Positions 19,474 through 29,504 of a DNA stretch of 64,000 nt are shown in pieces. The notes below the pieces were generated by a model. That model saw only the letters and a list, made by a program, of their open reading frames with translations, did no database searches and was not told the DNA's origin. Both the position numbers and the translations under genes were made by a program. This DNA is from Schizochytrium sp. CCTCC M209059. Taxonomy: Eukaryota; Sar; Bigyra; Thraustochytrida; Thraustochytriidae. The DNA lies in NCBI GenBank assembly GCA_000818945.1, contig KN805380.1, positions 191,450 through 255,449 of the forward strand. Reading direction: 5' to 3'. Position 1 is the first letter of the stretch; every line of letters starts with the position of its first letter.

Positions 19474-20601
19474 ATGGCTGAAGAAGGCGGCCTCACGGCG
19501 CCCATCACAGACGCCCCGCCCCCCGGTGTCTATACTTCTGGACTGACTGTGGCAGGCGTCTCTGCCACCAAAGTCGTTCTCGGCTTGGTCACGATGGCCG
19601 TCATCGGCACGGCCACTGGTGTTGTGCTTACGACTCGCTCAGGTGCAACGCTTGTCTCCTCAGAAGACGAGATCTCGACAATCATCTCGACACCAGGACC
19701 CACTGCAAGCCCATCGTTCGATAATTTTTCCTTTGAACCCACACCCTGGGCGCCCACGCCAGAACCGACCGCGCCAACCTTGGCGCCAGTGCCAACAATG
19801 CCACCAGCACCAGAGCCCACCCAAGAGCCCACCCAAGCGCCCACCCAAGCGCCAACCCAAGAGCCAACACCAGAGCCAACGCTAGAGCCAACGCCAGAGC
19901 CAACGCCAGAGCCAACGCCACGACCGACCGTGAACACATCGACTGTCGAAGTCATTGAGTCCTGTACCCAAGACGTCATGATGTACATTGATGTATCGAA
20001 TTCCATCAGCAGAAATGAAGAGGAAAATGAGCGTGCATTTGCAATCGAGATGGTTACACAGCTCTTCAACAATAGCGAGACTTCGGAAGCCGTGCGTGTA
20101 GGCATCAAGTTCTACGCAAAAGACTTCCTCAACCGTCGCATCAACCTTAACAACGACGATGCCGCCGACGAAGAGGCAATCATCGATTTTCTCGAGAACG
20201 ACTTCAACACCAATGGGTACACCTTCACGTGGAAAGTATTCGAGGATGCCCTCGATATCTTGCAAAATCCGTCTGACAAGACACACTTCAACCGATCAAA
20301 TGGTGAAGGATTTAGCATCATAGTGCTTTCAGACGGCAATCCACAGAGAAGAAATTCCGATCTTGAAACGGCGAGAGAAGACACCGTCAGAGCGCGCGAC
20401 GAAGTCTTTGACGCCTTCCCAAAGGTGAAAGTCTATTGCTTTGCTCCCAAACCGCTCGATGACGACGCGACCGCCTTTTACATGGACCTATGTGATGGCT
20501 ACTGGTCTCGTGGCGGCGACTCGTACTGGGAAACGGCTGCTGAAGCGGCTGTTTCTGTCACATCCAAGGTTTGCACGAAAACGACAGTTGTCACCACCTA
20601 G
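19474..20601 (+). CDS. Surface VWA-domain protein with Pro-Thr stalk and one N-terminal membrane segment
   Basis: A 375-residue protein from the ATG at 19474. Residues 1-30 are polar. Residues about 31-53 are a hydrophobic helix (VVLGLVTMAVIGTATGVVLTT) with no cleavage-like site, suggesting a type II anchor with the rest outside. A stalk of xPT repeats (EPT, APT, TPEPT) spans about residues 88-150. A von Willebrand factor A domain follows: it opens with CTQDVMMYIDVSNSIS, whose DxSxS is the metal-binding MIDAS motif, and includes GFSIIVLSDGNP. Such domains bind protein or matrix ligands through a divalent metal. Cysteines at the start and near the end (KVCTKTT) could clamp the domain. The ligand and the cell location are inferred, not shown. 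Confidence 0.75.
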   Translation: MAEEGGLTAPITDAPPPGVYTSGLTVAGVSATKVVLGLVTMAVIGTATGVVLTTRSGATLVSSEDEISTIISTPGPTASPSFDNFSFEPTPWAPTPEPTAPTLAPVPTMPPAPEPTQEPTQAPTQAPTQEPTPEPTLEPTPEPTPEPTPRPTVNTSTVEVIESCTQDVMMYIDVSNSISRNEEENERAFAIEMVTQLFNNSETSEAVRVGIKFYAKDFLNRRINLNNDDAADEEAIIDFLENDFNTNGYTFTWKVFEDALDILQNPSDKTHFNRSNGEGFSIIVLSDGNPQRRNSDLETAREDTVRARDEVFDAFPKVKVYCFAPKPLDDDATAFYMDLCDGYWSRGGDSYWETAAEAAVSVTSKVCTKTTVVTT

Positions 20602-20955
20602 CACCACAGGGCAGCAGCTGAGAAGCATCATGCTTATCGACCATCTCGCCTCTTTCGGCTTTGTAGACTGTTGATCATATCTTCCTTTCTTTGTTTTTGA
20701 GATTCCCGCTTATGGCTGTCTTAATCCCCAGACGAGACCTATTTTCAGTCAGGGCCTGGCACGAGGAGAATAGAATTTGAAGAACGGGCAGGCCATTTGA
20801 TCGCCCGAGACACGCCGCGAGACGTCTCACTCAAGGATGGAGCCCTAGACCTACCTCCTCAGGCTTGCAACAGAAAACAGTGACTACCGCCATAATAATA
20901 ACGGTCAAACTAGTGAACAGTGCACTGGCCAACAAAATCAATCGCGCGTCAACAC
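20602..20955. other. Intergenic region, no gene seen
   Basis: This is a tandem spacer between the VWA and LRR genes. It is moderately AT-rich near 20680-20700 and 20890-20915. No repeats or RNA-like structure were noticed. Confidence 0.5.
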
Positions 20956-23900
20956 ATGATCGTGCAACGCAGCAAGCATGGACCGTCACGGTCGGGTGCG
21001 CCGACGACGGAGTATGGGGACGAGCAACAACACGACGAGGCTGACAACGAAGATGAGTGGGAGCAATATGGAGAGGAGATGGTGCACTTTTTCGAAGCAG
21101 AAAAATACCAAAGGGTTGCCGAAGAGGCGGTCGCCTGGGTCAGGGATAAGCGACGGCTCGAATCCAACCTGCCAAGAAAGCACTCGCGCAAAAGCCATCG
21201 CAATGGAAATCTTTTTGCAAAGTTGCGCATGTCGCTCCGCGTGGCAGACGCACTGCAAAAAATTAATCCAGACGCCCCCCCACCGGAAAAGCTTGGCACC
21301 GAACTTCGCGCACAACTCTCAATCAAAGAGCGCATCTCCATTCATCGAGCCAGACGCGAGAAAAGCTTAGCATGGCTTGAGCGCCAGCACGCCAAAGCTG
21401 CTGATGCAGACATCAAGCGTAAACTCTTGGATACGCCTTTCGAAGCGGAAGCAGAAGCAGAAGTGGAAGCAGAAGCGGAAGCAGGAGCAGAAGGAAACTC
21501 GTCCATGGGTTCAATTATCAGGGAATCAATCTCAGCTTCTTGTGAGTCGACCCGGAAATCCGCCGCGAATGCTGGCTTGGACGAGCACGAGAGCGCAAGT
21601 ATCTTAAATTTATTCTCCAATGAGCGAGACCACCAACATCCTCACGAGCACGAGTTTTTGGAAGCCGTCCTACCTGACTCGCGTGCGGTGCTCAACTTTG
21701 GTAGCAGTGCAACTAAGCCTTTTCGCCTAGGCACTTGGCTTGCACAAAGATGCCTCGAGACGGGAGCAGCAACAGTGCCTCCTTTTCGTGCTGCGTACCT
21801 CGAAGGTCTTGACGACATATCGGAGCTCAAGACAATTTTAAACACTCTGGATGCATCGGTGGGACGTGTAAGCCTTCGAGGCTCACGTGTCGACGTCGAA
21901 GTGCTGGACATGCTCTCTCGAGTCACGCGCACGAATGTCTTGGACCTCTCCGACTGTGGCTTGCAACGCCCCGCGACGCTACTCCTTCAACCTTGGCTGC
22001 TTTCACTCAGACGTCTTGATCTCTCGTACAATAATCTCGCCTTTTCGGAGGCCGAATGCCTTGCAGAGTATATTCGTTCCTCGAAGCATGCCATAACGCT
22101 TCAGGAGCTTGAGTTAGCTGGAAACCACCTTGCGCGCGAGGGAGCCGTTCTTGTTCTTGAGGCGATCGCTAGTTGGCAAGAACATAGTTCCATGGTTGAG
22201 CTGGGGCTAAGCGCGAACAAGATTGCATCTCCCGCGGACTGCGACATCGATGAAGAATTGGTGGACCTCTGCATTCGACATTGTCCCTCGCTGCGTCACC
22301 TCGACCTCTCCAGGAATAAGTTAACGATGGGGACAGTCCGCCATCTTGCGTGTGCCCTTTACCCTTCAGGCCAGCTTTTTGGTCTTCATGTAGACGGGAA
22401 TGTCAATCTCGAAATGGTTTCCAAGTCTTCGCAGGGCACGCTTCAGTATGAAGCCCTTTCGACATTGAGCAACAACCCCGCTTGCGATCTGCAAAGAGCA
22501 CCTCTAATTCCATTGCTCGACCGTTCTTTGGCCCTTTGGCCTCGTCTAGGCCAAACGGGCATTCATGATGAAACGTGCAGAGTCTGCGGAGGATGGCAAT
22601 TTTGCCGTTTTCGCTTCTGGACGAACGAAGAAGGCTTTCGAACAGACAGACGACCTAGTTCGTCCCCCAAAGGCTCTACCATGCGACGTGTCGTGTACCT
22701 TCACTTTTCGAGCATAGAGACCCCGATCCGCATGGCGCAAGTGAGCGGGGACCAAGGATGGGTGGCAAGTGTGCCTCTTCGTCCAGGAACGCATCGATTC
22801 TGGTTTTCGGCGAGCGATCAGCCTGACAAGATTCTCGTGTGCCCGGCTCTGGCAAGTCTGCGTGAACGAGACGGGACGCCTTTCCATCTCATTTCTCTAG
22901 AACCAAGAGATGGACCCTTTGACCCTGAAAAGATCTTGGAGATCTGCGAGGGCTCGCCACTGTCTCGCGCCGACAGTGTCGTTGAACAGGGACAAGACGC
23001 GGACTGGGACCTCTTGCGCTCTCTTGACGTTGTCCGCAGCCACTTTGCTCCAGAACTGCTTAATCCACCAGAAGAGATCAAGGGTCTCGACTTGGGCCTC
23101 GAGTGGGAGTTTCCGGGCAGCCGCGACACTGTTCGAACGCTCGAAAAGAGGTTTCGCGAAGTCCATCGAGACCTGTGCTCAATCCACACAATTCTCAAGG
23201 CGCTTCAGGCAGAGCCCCGCTCCGGCAAGGACTTTTTGGGTCTGGTTTGCACCCGCGCTCTTGCCGTCTATAATGCTGACGTCGAAAGCTGTAGTCTCTC
23301 CATCGAGACCAGCTTTGCAAATGCACTCAAAAAGGTTGTGCAGCATGAAGTCAAGCCAGGGCTGCGATTTAAAAACGTGGATCCAGCCTCGTCTCGTCGA
23401 GAGCTCCAGCGAAGCCCAAGCATTGCGGGGCTTCTCGTGTCCCGTCAAAGCCAGCTTCGAAAGCTGTTTTATGCGTCATTGCCTTCGTGTTCCGGCGCGC
23501 AAACGCTATTGCTTTCGCATTGGCTTGATGCGCTCAGAACAGGTTGCAGCGTATGCCCACTTCTCGTCAGCCAAGAACAGGCCCAACTCATCTTCGCTCA
23601 GTCGGTGGACACGGAAGCGCTTCACGTCGCACGCGGTAATGATTACCAGCGTGGCCTGACCTACGCGGGTTTTCTTGAAGCAATCTGCCGGCTTGCAGCG
23701 GTGGCATGCTTGCCGGGATACGCGTTACAGGCTCTCTTTGGTGTGGATCCATCACTAGAGACTAAGGCTGGAATGCAGGAGACCTTGCGGCGCGCAGCGG
23801 AGGCTCAATGCTGCGTCGGTAGCGAATTTGCAAGAGTTGATCTGCTATTCCGGGCAGACGCAAACCCATTTGCCACGCCCTCGCAGCGTCTCGAGCTCAT

Positions 23901-24093
23901 TATTGATGCCCTGCTTGAAGCAAGCGACTCCGATAAATCCGTGCATGGGCAGCAGGCCGAGACACCACCGCATGACAGGTCAAAACCTGGTCTCATCAAA
24001 CTTGATGCCAAGATGAAAAAACATATCGCTTCATTGATGCCAATCGAGGCAGCCGCGCAAGCTGCATGGTACATATATAATCACTCTAGCTAG
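20956..24093 (+). CDS. Large LRR protein with a CBM48/AMPK-like beta-sandwich segment
   Basis: A 1045-residue protein from the ATG at 20956; the longer frame opens at GTG 12 codons earlier. Residues 1-330 are charged, with acidic N-terminal residues, a basic helix and a Glu-Ala repeat near 165-180. Residues about 325-480 carry ribonuclease-inhibitor-type LRRs (VLDLSDCGL, RLDLSYNNLAFSEAECLAEYI, ELELAGNHLAREGAVLV, HLDLSRNKLT). A Cys-containing linker follows (CRVCGGWQFCRF). Residues about 576-640 read VYLHFSSIETPIRMAQV, then GWVASVPLRPGTHRFWFSASD, which resembles the glycogen-binding beta-sandwich of AMPK-beta (W...L.PG.H.F.F). The last 350 residues are helical with no known domain. No catalytic residues are recognisable. 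The function is unknown; a scaffold role is a guess. Confidence 0.7.
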   Translation: MIVQRSKHGPSRSGAPTTEYGDEQQHDEADNEDEWEQYGEEMVHFFEAEKYQRVAEEAVAWVRDKRRLESNLPRKHSRKSHRNGNLFAKLRMSLRVADALQKINPDAPPPEKLGTELRAQLSIKERISIHRARREKSLAWLERQHAKAADADIKRKLLDTPFEAEAEAEVEAEAEAGAEGNSSMGSIIRESISASCESTRKSAANAGLDEHESASILNLFSNERDHQHPHEHEFLEAVLPDSRAVLNFGSSATKPFRLGTWLAQRCLETGAATVPPFRAAYLEGLDDISELKTILNTLDASVGRVSLRGSRVDVEVLDMLSRVTRTNVLDLSDCGLQRPATLLLQPWLLSLRRLDLSYNNLAFSEAECLAEYIRSSKHAITLQELELAGNHLAREGAVLVLEAIASWQEHSSMVELGLSANKIASPADCDIDEELVDLCIRHCPSLRHLDLSRNKLTMGTVRHLACALYPSGQLFGLHVDGNVNLEMVSKSSQGTLQYEALSTLSNNPACDLQRAPLIPLLDRSLALWPRLGQTGIHDETCRVCGGWQFCRFRFWTNEEGFRTDRRPSSSPKGSTMRRVVYLHFSSIETPIRMAQVSGDQGWVASVPLRPGTHRFWFSASDQPDKILVCPALASLRERDGTPFHLISLEPRDGPFDPEKILEICEGSPLSRADSVVEQGQDADWDLLRSLDVVRSHFAPELLNPPEEIKGLDLGLEWEFPGSRDTVRTLEKRFREVHRDLCSIHTILKALQAEPRSGKDFLGLVCTRALAVYNADVESCSLSIETSFANALKKVVQHEVKPGLRFKNVDPASSRRELQRSPSIAGLLVSRQSQLRKLFYASLPSCSGAQTLLLSHWLDALRTGCSVCPLLVSQEQAQLIFAQSVDTEALHVARGNDYQRGLTYAGFLEAICRLAAVACLPGYALQALFGVDPSLETKAGMQETLRRAAEAQCCVGSEFARVDLLFRADANPFATPSQRLELIIDALLEASDSDKSVHGQQAETPPHDRSKPGLIKLDAKMKKHIASLMPIEAAAQAAWYIYNHSS

Positions 24094-24166
24094 AAAATCC
24101 GTACAGAAACATATAGGAAAAACGATGGAAAGGAAATCGATGGGAAGAAGGTACATCGTTTCCGAA

Positions 24167-24934
24167 TCATGGCGCGCTGGGAGGATGGCATTCTCCGTAC
24201 GAGGGTGCCCTAGCGGTTTTCACCGCCACTGCGACGGTCAAAAGTACTGAGAAACTCTGCAATGACATTCCTGCCTTGCACCCAAGGTCCATGTCGCCAT
24301 TCATGACGCTCAATAGCGAGACCAGGAGATGAAGAGCGAGAACAAGGAGCATACGCACCGTGAGGATAGCCGTGGGATGGGAGGTCTCACGTTGACTCCT
24401 CCGCAACGCATCAAGCATCACAATGGTCAGAGCAATGTGCATGACCTGGTACAGCAAACAAAGCAAGGAGGAAACCATAAAGCCGCTGATGTTGGGGCAG
24501 GCCGCCGTGAAATAGTCACCATCCACGAGGCTTGCCTCAAGCACGCCGCCATAAAGGAGCACTGTGCTCATGATCCCAAAGCCAGAACCCATGGCCACAG
24601 ACGAAGAAAAGTCGTTGAGAAGCTTTTTGTGGTCCCTTTTGTGCTCAATGAGCTCGAAAATGTGCTTGTCTGCGCGCAAGTACAGGGCCAAAAGTGCCCA
24701 GCGAAAGAGTTCTTGAAAGATGACGCCAATCACAATAATTCCGCTCGCCTCCTCTCGAAGGGGCCTGATGGCATACCATAGCACACCCGAGGCGACCATG
24801 GATATGACGCACATAAACGCAGCGGAGACAGCTAAGAGGACGAGCTGCGCTCTTCGGGCAAGCACGCCAAAGAACAGTGCCGCCGCCGGTCCAAAGGAGA
24901 AGATGACGACGCCGAGGAACTGCGCGAACCCCAT
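24167..24934 (-). CDS. APH1: Gamma-secretase subunit APH-1
   Basis: From the ATG at 24934 (the longer frame opens at a TTG) the protein is 255 residues with about seven hydrophobic segments, the normal APH-1 size and topology. The N-terminus MGFAQFLGVVIFSFGPAAALF matches the family start. Other family marks are FQELFRW (residues 73-79), GSGFGIMS (116-123, the conserved GxxxG-type helix) and two conserved membrane histidines, His166 (QVMHIALT) and His202 (LALHLLVS). APH-1 is the scaffold that assembles with nicastrin, PEN-2 and presenilin in the membrane protease that cuts single-pass proteins. The other subunits are not in this window. Its 3' end converges with the LRR gene, with 73 bases between them. 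Confidence 0.9.
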   Translation of the reverse strand: MGFAQFLGVVIFSFGPAAALFFGVLARRAQLVLLAVSAAFMCVISMVASGVLWYAIRPLREEASGIIVIGVIFQELFRWALLALYLRADKHIFELIEHKRDHKKLLNDFSSSVAMGSGFGIMSTVLLYGGVLEASLVDGDYFTAACPNISGFMVSSLLCLLYQVMHIALTIVMLDALRRSQRETSHPTAILTVRMLLVLALHLLVSLLSVMNGDMDLGCKAGMSLQSFSVLLTVAVAVKTARAPSYGECHPPSAP

Positions 24935-25921
24935 TGTGATTCTGAACGGGCTGATCGCTGGCTTCAACTGATCAACCAGGATGAGGTGCCCTTCTCCCCC
25001 TTACGCCGCCGCCGCAGCAGCTGCCGCCGCTGCCTCGTAAGCCAGCTCCGTCGGCGCAGTCCTTTGTGCGTACGTATCGCGCGTGCTCGTCCGCCTCGCG
25101 GCGCGCGTGTCCACTCTTGTTCAACGCAGCGAAGAGCAGACCAAGGGGAGCGCAAACGCTGCGCACGGAGTCGCTGCTGAAGCGCGAGTTACCGTCCGCT
25201 CGCGCTCGCTCACGCGCTCGCTCGATGGCGGCCCGCCTCCGACTCGTCGCGCGATACTATTTATGCTCGCTCGCTCTCTCGCTCCCTCGCTCACTGTCAT
25301 CGTCCTTTAGTAGCGGCCGAGTATATATGTACTGCCAGAGGAGGAATCGTGCAGGCAGAGGGTTTTTGCCTCGCGATGACCTTTTCTGAAGAAACTCAAT
25401 CGCGTAATGAATGACGTCGAAGAGGTCGCAGTCGATGGCAGCGCGGCTCTTGGCGGATTTCCCGAGCTTGCTTGTGTGGAACACGTGCTTCAAGAAACCT
25501 CGTCGCAAGGTCCATGTCTAAGATTGCCAGAGTACACCCCATCATGTTGGGCATAATGTATGCCAAGCGGGGGTATAGAAGAATTTAGGATAAGCTGAAC
25601 GGAAACATGACATGCTATACTTGTCTCAAACAGTAGCACAATCTCTCCGCAAGAAGCAGAAGAAGAAGAAGAAGAAGAAGAAGAAGAAGAAGAAGAAGAA
25701 GAAGAAGAAGAAGAAGAGCAGTGCCCGCCTCTTGACGAGGCGGGCTCGGACGCGCGCGGCCGCACGGTTGATGATATCGCGGGGTCGATCACACATTTGC
25801 ATACAACTGGATGAACGCTCTGTCCCTCCGCGTCTTTCCCCCCTCCCAAAGGCCTTTTTCCAACGTTGAAAAAAAAAGCAGAGGGACCTGGACAACTCGA
25901 ACAAAGCAGTGAGACGTACGC
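24935..25921. other. Divergent gap between APH1 and coiled-coil gene, with possible gene remnant
   Basis: This contains GC-rich CGCC repeats (24998-25040), a CGCT-rich stretch (25196-25295) and an AAG microsatellite (25651-25717). Between about 25390 and 25560 the minus strand has normal-complexity coding-like sequence in two frames (see findings). No intact gene could be built. Confidence 0.45.
25651..25717. repeat. AAG trinucleotide microsatellite
   Basis: About 20 AAG units with a single CAG near the start. On the minus strand this is a long CTT pyrimidine tract. Confidence 0.85.
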
Positions 25922-28900
25922 ATGGACCGCGTCGAGGAGGACATGCCGCGTCACATGGACCAACATGCAAAAAGGGAAAGTAAAGATGCACATGACGTGT
26001 ACCTAGATCTCATTCGCGGGGCCACAGGCCCCTCGTCTGAGCGATACGGCATCGAACGCGAAGAGGATACCCGAGCAGCACTCAAGGAAAGGGACAAGAA
26101 ACTTATCGACAAGATGACTGCTTTCTTTCGAGAAGAGCTTCGACATCAAGTTCGTGTCCTTGAGCGACACGCCAAAGTCTCAAAAGATCGCATGGAGCAG
26201 CTTGCATCCCGAAACGAGACCCTCGCGGCCAAGCTGAAAAGACGCGAAGACGCTCTCGATGAGGAACGCCGCAGACACTTGCAGCAGCTTCTCCTTGTCA
26301 AGGAGCTTCACTTCGGTACCCTTGCCTCTGCGCGAGAGGTTATTGACTTGAATCAAATTCGACAAAAGGCCTCGCGGCAAATGAACGCCTCCATTGTTGA
26401 GGCGGCCCGGAGCGTGTTGGCAAGAAACGGTATCCATGTTGTTGAGGGCACTAGTCAAAGTGGGGAACCTCAGACGGATCTGGAAGATAGCGAAATGCAC
26501 GTAACAGCAGCAGACAAGGCAAATTCGCGATCGAGCATGGACTCCGCTCCGGCGTTGCTGGAGGAGGATTACGCGCGTCAAAAATTACAGCAAGCCTTGG
26601 AGAAGAATGAGCGTCTCTCAGCAGAGCTCCAGACGCGAAAGGAATTCGTGCGCAACCTTCAGCAGGATCGAGACAAACTTAAACAGCAACACGACGCCGC
26701 AGTGTCCGGGCTCCAGAGCGAGCTGAGTAAACTTCGTGGAGAGATTGAAGTTGCGCAGAAAAAGGAGGAGCAAGCGACGAAGCTTGCAGAGGCACTGGCA
26801 GAAGCGCAAAACCACATTCTCGCGCAAAACGAGCATGTCGCCAAATATCAAGACGACTTGCGCGGAGCGCAGCGTTCGAACGCTAAGCTAGAAAAGGACC
26901 TTGCTGGCGCAAAGGAACTGAACGATAAGCTAAATCAACAACTCATCGAAGCGATGCAGCAAGCGCGCTCCAACATGGAGGCGCTCGAAGGTCAAAAGCT
27001 AGAATTTGAGGCGCGAGAGCAGGAATGGATGGCAAAGCTGATTCGAGGCAAGGAGGGGGAGGAGAAAAATCGCCATCATGGCGGCGATCATGTTGCAGAC
27101 TTTTCAAGAGATATCTCAGAACACATGCATGAAATGCGCGAACGCAAGGGAGCAACGCCTAGCGATGAAGAACGTGCCGAGATGTCTACACTTGCCAAGC
27201 CAGCAGAGCCAATCCTGCAAGAAGAAAATGAGGATGGCCAGGGTGAGACAAGCGCTCGTAAGGCTGCTAGACCACGCAATTCACTGGGCCGTCGAAGGCC
27301 TCAAAGAGCAGCAAGCCGACGCAAATCAAGTGCAGGATCGCTTGATGGCAGCGAACAGCAAATCGTCGATGCGAGCGGAGGTCAGACTGTGACGCATCCA
27401 GCTGCGACGACAATGTCTTCGATCGAGACGAACACGGAGGCAGGACATTGGATGCCTCTCAACGAATATGATTTGTGGGTCAAGCATCGCTCTTCATTGG
27501 AGGCTGAGCTCGAGCGGACGTGCTCGACTGTCTGCAAACTCGAGCGAGAGCTGAGTGAGTCTAGGGATGAAAGCAGCGCGGCGTGGGAGACAGCCGAGAG
27601 GATAGAAAAGGAGAAGGTTGAGCTCGTCTTGGCTCTCAAAGAACAGGAACGCGAGCTCGAGGGGGCCAAAGCACAGGCTGCCGCATCGACGGCAGCCGTG
27701 GCAACCATCAAGAGCGGGCTTTCGCCCTCTTTGCGGCGATCACTCAGCGCTCAACGTCGTTCCCTGAGTGTGCAGCGATCGGAGGTTATGGCGAACCCGC
27801 GGCTCCGGACGGCAAAGTCCACGGCTGCGCTTTTTGCTCACTCGTCCCACAATAGCGGGTCTGTGTCTGACCCGTTCGACGAAGCCTCCGACAATGATTT
27901 CGGTCAAAGTCCGGGTCAAAGTCAGACGCAGGGGGGGCAAGAAGAAGATCAGAGTCAAGATCAATTTTTATCGGTCGAGGCGCAGACGAGGGTTGCGGCC
28001 ACCACATCTGCTCCGCCGGCTGCATCTCCTCAAAAGGAAACTGCAGCAGCGAGAAGACCGTCGAGTACGGCGCCCGCAAACGCAAGGAGATTCTCGCGCG
28101 TCAATTTCATGAACATGGGTTCGAGTGCAAAACGACTCGTCGCACCCTCGACGACATTGGCTGGCGAGACAGGTGGTCATGATAGTGGCACGTCATCCAA
28201 GTGGTCTGCTCTTCTTGCAAAGAGCGCCGAGTCCACAGGACTCGTGAGCCGAATTCGCGAGCTCAAACGCAGCGAGGTCGCTCGTCTTTCCGAGAAGCGG
28301 CAGACTGAGGGTGCGCGAGCAGCCATGCTTGAAGTTTCGGTCCGACGACTGCGTCATGACCTTGCCGCCTCGCGACTTGTTCTTGAAGCAATTCGCAACG
28401 AAGCTGACAACGCAAAAGAAAGCTCTTCTTTATCGCATGCGAGTATTGTTCGCGATCTTCTCGCTGTAGAGTACGATTTTATGAGTGCGGGTGAGGCACG
28501 TCGAGGCGCGGATGATCCTGGCGAACGTGCGCAGAATCTTCTTAGTCTAGGGCTCGATCTCTTATCTCGTGAGTGCGCCACGGACACAGCGCTCGGCGAT
28601 GTCGTCTCCGATCATGTTCGTGTTCTCATGAACACCTCGGCGTCGGGGCTGCACGCAAGTGTTGCTTCGCGTTGCGAAGCTGGACATGTTGATATGGCGC
28701 CCGAGCTAGTGCAAGTCGTTGCGGCGCTAAATCGGCTCGCGGTCGCTGCACAAGGATGGCGCGAGCTTCGGCGGCGCCGTGTATCGGCTCGATGGCGCCT
28801 TCTAAGCGTTCTGCTCTCAACGACACAACTTCGAGCAAGACGAGAGCACCTATTGGTTATCGCGAGCGCAAGGCATCCTCTCGCCAAAGCATGTCTTCAT

Positions 28901-29176
28901 CTTGAGAAGAGCGAGACCGCTCGTGGTTCCAAGCTTGAGCAACTCCTCATACGGTTTGCACAGCAAAAGGTCATTTTGCGCAGGGTCATGGTGCAGCTCA
29001 GCGCTCAAGTCGCGACCGACGCGGGCATGTGCAAGGTTGTGGCAGATGAGCCCCTGTTGGATGTGTTGGCGAGAAAGGCGGAACCGCCCGACGAGGTTCT
29101 CATTCGCGAAGCGCGCGAAGACATTGCTCACGCCGTGCTGAAGCGAGCAGTCAAGGAGAGAGCGCGTACATCGTAA
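25922..29176 (+). CDS. Long coiled-coil protein
   Basis: A 1084-residue protein from the ATG at 25922. Heptad-rich, Glu/Lys/Gln-rich helices fill residues about 45-150 and 210-370 (for example LQTRKEFVRNLQQDRDKLKQ) and again about 510-590. A Ser/Arg-rich stretch with RRSLSAQRRSLSVQRS near 605-625 and a long disordered acidic/Gln section (640-760) follow. The last 300 residues are helical and Arg/Leu-rich (LRRRRVSARWRLLSVLLSTTQLRARREHLLVIASARHPLAKACLHLEKSE-type pattern, described here by character). There is no motor, kinase or membrane domain. Such architecture is common in centrosomal, flagellar or cytoskeletal scaffolds, but none of these can be assigned. The frame is clean and uninterrupted. 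Confidence 0.72.
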   Translation: MDRVEEDMPRHMDQHAKRESKDAHDVYLDLIRGATGPSSERYGIEREEDTRAALKERDKKLIDKMTAFFREELRHQVRVLERHAKVSKDRMEQLASRNETLAAKLKRREDALDEERRRHLQQLLLVKELHFGTLASAREVIDLNQIRQKASRQMNASIVEAARSVLARNGIHVVEGTSQSGEPQTDLEDSEMHVTAADKANSRSSMDSAPALLEEDYARQKLQQALEKNERLSAELQTRKEFVRNLQQDRDKLKQQHDAAVSGLQSELSKLRGEIEVAQKKEEQATKLAEALAEAQNHILAQNEHVAKYQDDLRGAQRSNAKLEKDLAGAKELNDKLNQQLIEAMQQARSNMEALEGQKLEFEAREQEWMAKLIRGKEGEEKNRHHGGDHVADFSRDISEHMHEMRERKGATPSDEERAEMSTLAKPAEPILQEENEDGQGETSARKAARPRNSLGRRRPQRAASRRKSSAGSLDGSEQQIVDASGGQTVTHPAATTMSSIETNTEAGHWMPLNEYDLWVKHRSSLEAELERTCSTVCKLERELSESRDESSAAWETAERIEKEKVELVLALKEQERELEGAKAQAAASTAAVATIKSGLSPSLRRSLSAQRRSLSVQRSEVMANPRLRTAKSTAALFAHSSHNSGSVSDPFDEASDNDFGQSPGQSQTQGGQEEDQSQDQFLSVEAQTRVAATTSAPPAASPQKETAAARRPSSTAPANARRFSRVNFMNMGSSAKRLVAPSTTLAGETGGHDSGTSSKWSALLAKSAESTGLVSRIRELKRSEVARLSEKRQTEGARAAMLEVSVRRLRHDLAASRLVLEAIRNEADNAKESSSLSHASIVRDLLAVEYDFMSAGEARRGADDPGERAQNLLSLGLDLLSRECATDTALGDVVSDHVRVLMNTSASGLHASVASRCEAGHVDMAPELVQVVAALNRLAVAAQGWRELRRRRVSARWRLLSVLLSTTQLRARREHLLVIASARHPLAKACLHLEKSETARGSKLEQLLIRFAQQKVILRRVMVQLSAQVATDAGMCKVVADEPLLDVLARKAEPPDEVLIREAREDIAHAVLKRAVKERARTS

Positions 29177-29504
29177 GCAGTACATAGTCGCGAGATGATT
29201 TGTGCTTGTTTACTTTTTTGTCTTCTTTCTTCTCTTCCTAGGTGTAAAGTATAAATGCGTATACGTGCTGGCTGTGCTTTCCGGGGCCGGCCAGATGGAG
29301 CCCGATGGTGCCAGCGGGGGCCAGGCGAACTTTGCTCTGTGTATGCCTAATTGATTTCTTTCGCTGATAAGGGCTGGCTGCAGGAAGGTGTCGTCAGCAT
29401 GCCAGCACAGAAAGCCTGCTGCTTCACGCCAGCTGCGTGCGCAGCCCGTCGGCCAATTGATGGAGCGATCGCCCAGTCGCTCGCGCGGTCAAGACGATCG
29501 TCAA
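29177..29504. other. Convergent 3' region, no gene seen
   Basis: This lies between the stops of the coiled-coil gene and FBPase. A T/C-rich stretch at 29208-29240 may hold processing signals. Nothing else was recognised. Confidence 0.5.

Noticed and set aside
18494..19481. 239-291 codon frames on both strands before the VWA gene
   Set aside because: They are Arg/Ala/Ser shadows in GC-rich DNA without motifs.
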